A stretch of 64,000 nucleotides of DNA. It comes from Aeromonas popoffii. Lineage in GTDB: Bacteria > Pseudomonadota > Gammaproteobacteria > Enterobacterales > Aeromonadaceae. Location of the stretch: positions 169,353-233,352 of the forward strand of contig NZ_CDBI01000079.1 in the NCBI RefSeq assembly GCF_000820025.1. Direction: 5' to 3'. Under the pieces are notes generated by a model. The model ran no database searches, was not told the DNA's origin, and saw only the letters and a list, made by a program, of their open reading frames with translations. Positions 57,206 through 64,000 of this stretch are shown one piece after another. A program made the translations under genes and the position numbers. Position 1 is the stretch's first letter; each line of letters opens with the position of its first letter.

Positions 57206-57795
57206 GTGATCGACTCATCCTTTATGAATATAAGAGCGTATTGTGACCATGTAGGCACCGCGCAGGCGCTGCTACCGCATAGGTAAAGGGCCGCAGCTTG
57301 AGGGCGGTTTTGGTAGTGCAGATTTTTGCTTCCAGCATACTAATAATTGGTGATAAGGCCTCACTATCTCAAGCTATTGGCGCTTGGGGTTTTGGGAACA
57401 ATGGAACACAGCACTACCCGCGTCGCTCAGTGCCTTCTTCCCAGCAATCGGTTTTGATAACGCGCTGAAGGAATAGTAGTTAACTGCTCATACGTACAAT
57501 GTAGCCGATGTTATGGTTGTTGTCCTCAATGGGGAAGGTCAGTGACTCAAACAGTGGCAGTGTTGTGAGGGCAGGCTATAATCATGTTTATCTGCTTGCA
57601 TCACGTATTAGTATAAGGCTCTGATGACTGACGCCTGCGCCCCCGTTAGTGGCATCGTAGTTGTTCCACTAGAGCACCCTGATAGCAATTAAAACCTTTA
57701 GGTCTAATTGGCTTTGCCATCTATTATTGCCTATTGCCGCGACTTCTGTCATTGCATCACTGTCTATTATTGCGCTATTGCACGAGATAAAACCG
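57206..57795. other. 590-base stretch without an intact gene
   Basis: On the minus strand a short frame (57577-57480) reads PLFESLTFPIEDNNHNIGYI and ends RMSS, which looks like the tail of a lost protein but is too short to identify. Promoters of the META gene and of the hydrolase gene must lie here. Nothing else is recognisable. Confidence 0.35.
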
Positions 57796-59295
57796 ATGAT
57801 AAGAGCAACACTGAAAACATTTAAATGGGCAGCGTTGGTGCTAGGCGTCAGCGTGCTGACGATATTGGGTGTGCGTGCTTATGACTCGCAGCGCGGTGCG
57901 CCATTGGAGCTTTGGCATACTTTTGTGCCGCATGAATTGACGGTCGAGCAGATTGATATGGCTGACTGGGCTCAGTACGTGAGCGCCGAAGAGCGAATTT
58001 TTGCTGAGGTACGTACCGAGGTGAGTGATCGGTTGGATCCCGAGTCGCGCAATGCCAGCGACCGTTATTTTGTCGATAGCCCAATTTACCCCGGTAACTT
58101 TGCCAATAACTGGAACCACTCTTACATCATGATGCCGACGGGCACGCCCATAGGTGCGGTGGTGTTGCTGCACGGTCTGACCGACTCGCCCTACAGTCTG
58201 CGTCACATTGCCTTGCGTTATCAGGCCGATGGTTATGTGGTAGTTGCTGCGCGGATGCCGGGGCATGGCACTGTTCCGGGCGGCTTGACCAAAGTTGAGT
58301 GGCAGCAGTGGGCGGCAGCGACCCGGATGGCTGCGCGTGAAGCGCGTCGACTGGGTGGTGCGTCTACGCCTCTGCATATTATCGGTTTCTCCAATGGCGG
58401 CGCGTTGGCGATGAATTATGCCCTTGAAGCTCTCTCTGATAAGGCGCTGTCTCGCCCAGATCGCATTGTGCTGATCTCGCCAATGATCGGCATCACCAGT
58501 ATGGCGCGATTTGCCGGCATGATGGGCTGGCCTGCAGTATTTCCCGCGTTTGCCAAGGCCGCATGGTTGAATATAGTCCCGGAGTTTAATCCGTTTAAAT
58601 ACAACTCATTTCCGGTTAATGCGGCGCGCCAGACTGCGCTCATGTCTAACGAGTTGCAGCAGCGCATCGCGCGCTATGAGAGTGAAGGTCGCTTGAGAGA
58701 ATTGGCCCCAATACTAACCTTTCAGTCGGTGGTCGACTTTACCGTTAGCACGCGGGCAATCATCAACGCGCTCTATGCTCATCTGCCTGCCAATGGCAGT
58801 GAGTTGGTGTTGTTTGACATCAACCGCAATACTAAGATTGGCCCGCTACTGCGCGTGAGTAACGATACCGTGCTGAAACGTTTATTACCTGCGCCGCCGC
58901 GTGCCTATACCGCGACCGTTATCAGTAACATTAGCCCTAACCAAGCAGAGGTTATGGAGCGCACCACCCCGGCAGGTTCAACAAAGGGGCAAACGCGTGC
59001 CTTGGGCTTGGTTTACCCGCGTGAAGTTTTTTCCTTGTCGCATCTAGCGCTGCCATTTCCGCTCGACGATTCACTGTATGGTTTAACCCCAGGAGATAAC
59101 CTCGATTACGGCGTTAATTTAGGCGCGATGGCGGCACGCGGGGAGCGCGGTACGCTGATCGTGAGCATGGACTCGCTGACGCGGATGTCTTCCAATCCAT
59201 TCTTTTCTTACATGCTTAAACGTATCGAAGAGGGTCTTGGCGGTGGCCGCAGCACGGCGGCACCAAGTGCTAACGGTGCGAATAGTCCCGAGTAA
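57796..59295 (+). CDS. Alpha/beta hydrolase, membrane-anchored or exported
   Basis: The 499-residue protein has an N-terminal hydrophobic anchor (WAALVLGVSVLTILGVRAY) and an alpha/beta-hydrolase domain with oxyanion HG in VVLLHGLTDSP and the nucleophile elbow GFSNGG. A lipase-like MPGHGT segment lies between. The C-terminal 200 residues are an unusual extension. Substrate unknown; carboxylesterase or lipase is likely. ATG 57796 is used. Its stop lies 31 bases before the glutaminase start. Confidence 0.87.
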   Translation: MIRATLKTFKWAALVLGVSVLTILGVRAYDSQRGAPLELWHTFVPHELTVEQIDMADWAQYVSAEERIFAEVRTEVSDRLDPESRNASDRYFVDSPIYPGNFANNWNHSYIMMPTGTPIGAVVLLHGLTDSPYSLRHIALRYQADGYVVVAARMPGHGTVPGGLTKVEWQQWAAATRMAAREARRLGGASTPLHIIGFSNGGALAMNYALEALSDKALSRPDRIVLISPMIGITSMARFAGMMGWPAVFPAFAKAAWLNIVPEFNPFKYNSFPVNAARQTALMSNELQQRIARYESEGRLRELAPILTFQSVVDFTVSTRAIINALYAHLPANGSELVLFDINRNTKIGPLLRVSNDTVLKRLLPAPPRAYTATVISNISPNQAEVMERTTPAGSTKGQTRALGLVYPREVFSLSHLALPFPLDDSLYGLTPGDNLDYGVNLGAMAARGERGTLIVSMDSLTRMSSNPFFSYMLKRIEEGLGGGRSTAAPSANGANSPE

Positions 59296-59326
59296 GTACA
59301 ATCGTCCAGCGAAACAGGAGCACGAC

Positions 59327-60331
59327 ATGCACACACGGATTCCACTTGATGAAAATGTGCTACTTGAGTCCGTATCGACCGGACATTTGCCACCTGCCGA
59401 ACAGATAGAGTCATTGGTGGCCGAGGCGTACGAGCGTTATCGGTCGCTGGATGAGGGACGGGTAGCCGATTACATTCCGGCCTTGGCTAAAGTGCCGCGT
59501 GAGCTTTTTGGTATCTGTGTTGTGGGAGTCGGCGGGGCGGTTTATACGGCTGGCGATGTTTCCTATGAGTTTACCATTCAGAGCGTCTCCAAGCCCTTTG
59601 TGTTCGCTCTGATTTGTCAGGCGATTGGCGAAGCCGAGGCGCGCACTAAGCTCGGCGTGAATGCCACGGGGCTGCCCTTTAATTCGGTGATGGCGGTCGA
59701 GCTCAACCAAGACCGAACCATGAACCCGATGGTCAACGCCGGGGCTATCGCAGCCACCAGCCTCGCGCCAGGTGTTAACGCCGATGAGAAATGGCAGTTT
59801 ATCGAAGAGGGCCTGTCGCGTTTTGCCGGCCGAAAACTCACCCTCAATCGCGAAGTTTACGACTCTGAAGCCGCCACTAATCTACGTAATCGCGGCATAG
59901 CCAAATTGCTGGAGGGCTACGATCGGATGTATTTCGACGCCCTCGAAGCCACCGATATTTACACCAAGCAATGTTCGCTAAACGTCTCGGCTCGTGACCT
60001 TGCCATCATGGGGGCGACGTTGGCGGATGGCGGGGTCAACCCTATTACCGAAGAGCGGGTGGTGGATGCCTCGATCTGTAAGCGTGTACTGGCTGTGCTG
60101 GCAACCGCCGGGCTGTATGAGCTTTCGGGTGACTGGCTGTATGAAATAGGCTTGCCGGGCAAGAGCGGTGTTAGCGGTGGTATTGTTACCGTGGTGCCGG
60201 GTAAGGGGGGATTGGGCACGTTTTCGCCTGCGCTCGATGAGGCTGGCAACAGCATTAAAGGACAGCGGGTGGCGAAGTTTCTCTCCGAACGGATGGGTTT
60301 GAACCTGTTTGCCTCTAAGCCTGACCATTGA
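59327..60331 (+). CDS. glsA: Glutaminase
   Basis: The 334-residue product belongs to the serine-dependent beta-lactamase-like glutaminases: FTIQSVSKPFVFAL (SxxK), PMVNAGAIA, ECSLN-equivalent CSLNVSARDLA, and SGDWLYEIGLPGKSGVSGGI. It converts glutamine to glutamate and ammonia; some homologues serve acid resistance. ATG 59327 follows CAGGAG. It is transcribed with the hydrolase upstream, and the MFS gene starts 68 bases later. Confidence 0.94.
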   Translation: MHTRIPLDENVLLESVSTGHLPPAEQIESLVAEAYERYRSLDEGRVADYIPALAKVPRELFGICVVGVGGAVYTAGDVSYEFTIQSVSKPFVFALICQAIGEAEARTKLGVNATGLPFNSVMAVELNQDRTMNPMVNAGAIAATSLAPGVNADEKWQFIEEGLSRFAGRKLTLNREVYDSEAATNLRNRGIAKLLEGYDRMYFDALEATDIYTKQCSLNVSARDLAIMGATLADGGVNPITEERVVDASICKRVLAVLATAGLYELSGDWLYEIGLPGKSGVSGGIVTVVPGKGGLGTFSPALDEAGNSIKGQRVAKFLSERMGLNLFASKPDH

Positions 60332-60399
60332 GTGGTTGGGTGTATCGATGTATCTCGCCAGTCAGTTGGCTTGGCGTAATTATCCAGGGATGAAACATT

Positions 60400-62037
60400 A
60401 TGACTAAGGCGTTCTCTGCAGGCATGGGTGAGCAAACGGAGCAGCAAGCATCTTGGCTTCCGATGATTATCATCTCGATGGGGCAAGCACAAATGTCGTT
60501 GAATATCAACGCCTTGCCGGTATCTATTGGCGGTATTGTCGAGGAGTTCAATACGGCCCCGACGACGGTGGCGACTGCTATCGTGGCGTACTCTCTGGCG
60601 GTTGCCGGTTTTATTATGCTCGGCGCTAAACTCAGTCAGATGTTTGGTGCGCTCACGGTATTTCGTTTGGCAACTGTTGTTTTGTGCGGGTCGATGGTGA
60701 TGATGACCTTCAGCCCCAATGTAGCCGTGATGATTGCCGCGCAAGGCATCGCTGGCTTGGCTGCGGCCGCCATAGTGCCAACCTTGGTAGTGCTGATTGC
60801 CAACAATTACTCCGGCAAGCAGCAAGCCAAAGCGCTGGGTATTCTGGGGGCCGTGCAGGCTATGGCGACGGTAACCGCCTTCTTTGTGGCTGGTGTGGTC
60901 GGTACCTACCTTGGCTGGCGCTATGCGTTTGGACTGGTTATCCCGTTTTCCGCGATAACCCTGTTTCTTACTCTGCGACTCAAGCCCGTTGCCAAGGTGC
61001 CTGAGGTGAAAATTGACGGTGTCGGGGTGATCCTGGCCGCAACCTCAGTCATCCTGATCAGCCTTGGGGTCAACAACCTGAACAATTGGGGGCTGATGCT
61101 GGCCAATACACTTGCACCGTTCAATGTGCTGGGGCTATCACCGGCGTTGCTCATGCTGATTGTCGGTTTGGTGGGTATTCAGTTGTTCGTGGCTTGGGCG
61201 CAGCGTCGCCAGGCACGTCACGAAACGCCCTTGTTAGCCCTTGAAGTTATCCAGTCGCCACAGGAACGGGCGGCGGTGTACTCGATGATGTCGATTGTGA
61301 TCTTGGGTAATGCATTGACCTTCCTCGTGCCGTTGTATATCCAAATGGTCCAGGGGCGTTCTAGTTTCGACACCGCAGTGGCGATGATCCCTTACCAACT
61401 GTCAGTGTTTACTGCGGCTATTCTTGTCGTTGGTCTTTATGATCGACTGGCGCCCCGCCAGATCGCCCGTTATTCTTTTGTGTTGGTGTCGATTGCGATG
61501 GCGCTGCTGGCCTTCGTGATGAAAAACGACTGGAGCAACTGGTTGGTTGTGCTGGGCCTAGTCATGTTCGGTTTGGGCCAAGGTGCGTTGGTTACGCTGC
61601 TATTTAACGTGTTGGTCACCTCATCGCCAAAAGAATTGGCTGGTGACGTGGGATCGCTGCGTGGCACGGTGAATAATTTATCGGCAGGTGTTGGCAGCGC
61701 CATTGCCGGTGCATTGGTGGTGGGTATCCTGAGCATGAATATAAATAGCGCCTTGGTTGAGAATCCGACTATTCCTGCAGCCCTGATTGAACAGGTTGAT
61801 CTCGATCGGGCCACCTTCGTCAGTAACGATCGCTTGCTCGGTGTTATGTCGCGAACCACGGCAACCTCGGAGCAGGTTGACGAGGCCGTGAGAATTAACG
61901 CTGAGGCACGCCTTAAAGCGCTGAAACTGACATTTCTGTTAATGGCTGCGCTGGCTCTTTTAGTCATAGTACCGAGCGGCCGGTTACCGGGTTATATTCG
62001 TGGTCAAGGTCCCAGTGGACAGCCACCCAAGGTTTAA
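60400..62037 (+). CDS. MFS exporter, DHA2 (14-TM) type
   Basis: The 545-residue protein has about 14 hydrophobic segments, the DHA2 start PMIIISMGQAQMSLNINALPVSI, and motif-C-like glycine/proline patterns in TM5. A large loop (about residues 440-500) before the last helix is typical. It is probably a proton-driven drug exporter. It lies between glsA and the RND adaptor, all on the plus strand, so an efflux-related transcription unit is likely. Confidence 0.88.
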   Translation: MTKAFSAGMGEQTEQQASWLPMIIISMGQAQMSLNINALPVSIGGIVEEFNTAPTTVATAIVAYSLAVAGFIMLGAKLSQMFGALTVFRLATVVLCGSMVMMTFSPNVAVMIAAQGIAGLAAAAIVPTLVVLIANNYSGKQQAKALGILGAVQAMATVTAFFVAGVVGTYLGWRYAFGLVIPFSAITLFLTLRLKPVAKVPEVKIDGVGVILAATSVILISLGVNNLNNWGLMLANTLAPFNVLGLSPALLMLIVGLVGIQLFVAWAQRRQARHETPLLALEVIQSPQERAAVYSMMSIVILGNALTFLVPLYIQMVQGRSSFDTAVAMIPYQLSVFTAAILVVGLYDRLAPRQIARYSFVLVSIAMALLAFVMKNDWSNWLVVLGLVMFGLGQGALVTLLFNVLVTSSPKELAGDVGSLRGTVNNLSAGVGSAIAGALVVGILSMNINSALVENPTIPAALIEQVDLDRATFVSNDRLLGVMSRTTATSEQVDEAVRINAEARLKALKLTFLLMAALALLVIVPSGRLPGYIRGQGPSGQPPKV

Positions 62038-62098
62038 TGATTGATGGCTGACTGCGCCCGCTCGAACAAGTGCCAATACCATTGAAAGGAGTCGTTCT

Positions 62099-63214
62099 GT
62101 GTTTGTGAATTACCTTGCCACGCGTGTTGGCCATTTACATGCCGCGACCGCTGTACTCGCGCTTGCTTCTCTGGCACTAGTCACGGGCTGCCAGCGGGAG
62201 GGTGAAGAGCTGCAAGCGGAGATTCGCCCGGTTCGCGTGATGACCATCGAAAGTCGTGACAGCAATGGCGCGTTTTCGTTGACCGGCACAGTGCAGGCGC
62301 AGGCTGAAATCAACTTGTCGTTTCGTATCGACGGTCGAATGATCATGCGCACAGTGGATATTGGCGACAGCGTCAAGGCTGGTCAACTGATTGCTCGGCT
62401 CGATCAGCAAGATGAGGAGCGTGGTCTACAGGCGGCGCGCGCTCAGTTAGCTGCGGCTCGCGCGCAGTTGCTTGAGGCGCGTAACAACTACGGGCGTATG
62501 CGTGAGCTGGTCGCCCAGGATGCCGTCTCGCGGGCTACTTATGACCAAGCCGAGGCGCTTTTGGGGACGGCAGATGCACAGGTTAAGGCAGTGAAGGCGC
62601 AGGTTGACTTGGCGAAGAACCGCTTGAGCTATACGCGTCTCTTGTCTGATGTGGCTGGTGTGGTGACGGCACGTGGTCCTGAGGCGGGCGAGGTGGTCGG
62701 GGCAGGGCGGATGGTTGTTCAGGTTGCGCGCGATGGTGCACGTGATGCGGTATTTGGTGTGCCGGCACAGATCAAAGACAGTGCACAGAGCAACTCGGAG
62801 ATCACGGTCTTTTTAACCAGCGACCCACAGGTTACTGCCGTAGGCAAGGTGCGTGAAATTTCGCCCCGTGCCGACCCGGTAACGGGCACTTTTGCTGTGC
62901 GTATTGGTCTGCTTAATCCACCACCGGCGATGCGCTTAGGTAGCACTGTGACTGGACGTTTAAAACTGTCCGTGGCTTCCAGCATTGAGGTTCCCGCCTC
63001 GGCGTTAACCCGTGCGGGTGGCAAACCTGCAGTATGGGTGGTCGACGCGCAGGCACTGACAGTGTCGCTACGCACTATCGAGGTGCGCGGCCAAGATACG
63101 GCCAAGGTCCAGGTTGGTGCAGGGCTTAACCCTGGTGATGTGGTTGTGACTGCCGGAGTACAGGCGCTGCGTCCGGGCCAGAAGGTCCGTCTGCTAGAGG
63201 CGAGTAAATCGTGA
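62099..63214 (+). CDS. RND efflux periplasmic adaptor lipoprotein
   Basis: The 371-residue protein starts at GTG 62099 with AAGGAG upstream. The signal ends in lipobox ALVTGC. The adaptor fold is clear: EINLSFRIDGRMIMRTVDIGDSVKAGQLIARLD (lipoyl half), a coiled-coil hairpin (about 105-165), and beta-barrel. It belongs with the permease that starts in its stop codon (GTGA overlap). Confidence 0.92.
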   Translation: MFVNYLATRVGHLHAATAVLALASLALVTGCQREGEELQAEIRPVRVMTIESRDSNGAFSLTGTVQAQAEINLSFRIDGRMIMRTVDIGDSVKAGQLIARLDQQDEERGLQAARAQLAAARAQLLEARNNYGRMRELVAQDAVSRATYDQAEALLGTADAQVKAVKAQVDLAKNRLSYTRLLSDVAGVVTARGPEAGEVVGAGRMVVQVARDGARDAVFGVPAQIKDSAQSNSEITVFLTSDPQVTAVGKVREISPRADPVTGTFAVRIGLLNPPPAMRLGSTVTGRLKLSVASSIEVPASALTRAGGKPAVWVVDAQALTVSLRTIEVRGQDTAKVQVGAGLNPGDVVVTAGVQALRPGQKVRLLEASKS

Positions 63215-64000
63215 TAGGTCCGAATCTGTCTGAGTGGGCGCTTTCGAAGCGCTCGTTGGTGGTGTTTTTGATGATTCTCTCCGTGGTGGCGGGGACGCTA
63301 TCGTTTACTAACTTGGGCCGTGGCGAGGACCCTGCGTTTACCTTCAGGAGCATGGTGGTCGGAGCTGCGTGGCCAGGGGCTACGGTTGAGGAAACCCTGC
63401 TGCAGGTTACTGAGCGCCTCGAGCGCACCTTACAAGAGACGGATCATCTTGAGCGTGTGCGCAGTTACACCACTGCGGGCCAGGCCACGATTTTTGTCGA
63501 CCTGAAGCAGTCAACCCCGCCCGCCGAGGTTGAAGATGTTTGGTATCAGGTACGTAAAAATATTGGTGATATGCGTCATACCCTGCCATCGGGCGTGGTC
63601 GGGCCATTCTTCAATGATGACTTTGGCAGCACTTTCGGCATTATTTATGGGTTTACGGCCGACGGTTTTACCTTCCGCGAGTTGCGTGATTACGTCGAAA
63701 GCGCCCGCTCACGGCTGCTCCAGGTGCCGGACGTTTCCAAGATAGAAGTGTTGGGCGCTCAAGATGAGCAAATATTTATCGAGTTCTCCACCGAACGCTT
63801 GGCTGGCTTGCGCCTTGACCTACCGGCGATTTTAGCCTCACTGCAGGCGCAAAACTTGGTAACCCCGGCGGGCGTGATTCAGTCTGAGCACGAGCGGGTG
63901 TTTTTGCGTGTTAGTGGTGCGCTGGATTCTGAGCGTGATATTGAAGCCATGACCATTGTTGCTGGCGGGCGGATGATTCGTCTTGGCGATATTGCCAGCG
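63211..64000 (+). CDS. RND efflux permease, 5' part
   Basis: GTG 63211 overlaps the adaptor stop. The visible 263 residues include the N-terminal TM1 (LVVFLMILSVVAGTLSF), the RND segment GRGEDPAFTFRSMVVGAAWPGATVEETLLQV, and the first periplasmic subdomains. The gene leaves the window. It is an AcrB-superfamily permease with the GEDPAFT-type start shared by a subset of Gram-negative pumps. Confidence 0.92.
   Translation, partial: MIGPNLSEWALSKRSLVVFLMILSVVAGTLSFTNLGRGEDPAFTFRSMVVGAAWPGATVEETLLQVTERLERTLQETDHLERVRSYTTAGQATIFVDLKQSTPPAEVEDVWYQVRKNIGDMRHTLPSGVVGPFFNDDFGSTFGIIYGFTADGFTFRELRDYVESARSRLLQVPDVSKIEVLGAQDEQIFIEFSTERLAGLRLDLPAILASLQAQNLVTPAGVIQSEHERVFLRVSGALDSERDIEAMTIVAGGRMIRLGDIAS

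Overview
The window looks like a chromosomal segment of an Aeromonas species. This rests on the high-GC backbone and on its gene set: tandem OmpA genes, a secreted LasA-type metalloprotease, an extracellular alpha-amylase, Lpp, an FMN riboswitch in front of ribB, RlmF, PurU, and an HAE-1 RND efflux pair. Everything here is read from the sequence; no database search was possible.

Layout. (1) 1-14,140 is backbone: ompA genes, a small HTH regulator, a sodium:amino-acid symporter, a patatin-like RssA protein, a membrane diguanylate cyclase, an RND pump operon and YgiQ. (2) About 14,140-25,567 is an AT-rich insert. It holds small exported proteins of unknown function, a REP-associated tyrosine transposase (RAYT) with its REP-like repeats, and a minus-strand cluster of a multidomain hydrolase/adenylation/acyltransferase/carrier enzyme, ElbB and an AraC regulator. 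PEBP and DUF2787-like genes follow, and the insert ends at a truncated LysR gene. (3) 25,570-46,145 is backbone again: an oxidoreductase, a solitary ruvC, lytic transglycosylase, amylase, LasA, cardiolipin synthase, DUF945, purU, FMN riboswitch-ribB, lpp, a PPTase-CnoX pair, an NlpC/P60 lipoprotein, rlmF, a MaoC protein, an L,D-transpeptidase/DUF481 pair and tRNA-Ser(CGA). (4) 46,145-64,000 is an accessory region starting right behind the tRNA. Remnants of IS1, IS3, IS4 and IS21 type elements bracket an arcD-arcA-nhaC block. Beyond them lie a small membrane-protein group, an alpha/beta hydrolase, glutaminase, a 14-TM MFS exporter and a second RND pump whose permease runs off the window.

Most interesting signal. 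Two adjacent reading frames (24,086-21,885 and 21,871-19,715, minus strand) join perfectly if one base is removed from a run of eight G. The restored 1,456-residue protein would read FSH1-type serine hydrolase, adenylation domain, membrane acyltransferase-3 domain and acyl-carrier domain. I do not recognise this architecture as a described system. It could be a phase-variable or frameshifted acyl-transfer enzyme, or simply a homopolymer sequencing error. An Sfp-type phosphopantetheinyl transferase elsewhere in the window could activate its carrier domain.

Other points: arginine deiminase and its antiporter occur without arcB or arcC, next to a Na+/H+ antiporter and not far from a glutaminase, which suggests ammonia production. 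ruvC lies away from ruvA/ruvB and behind a decayed copy of its own 5' end.
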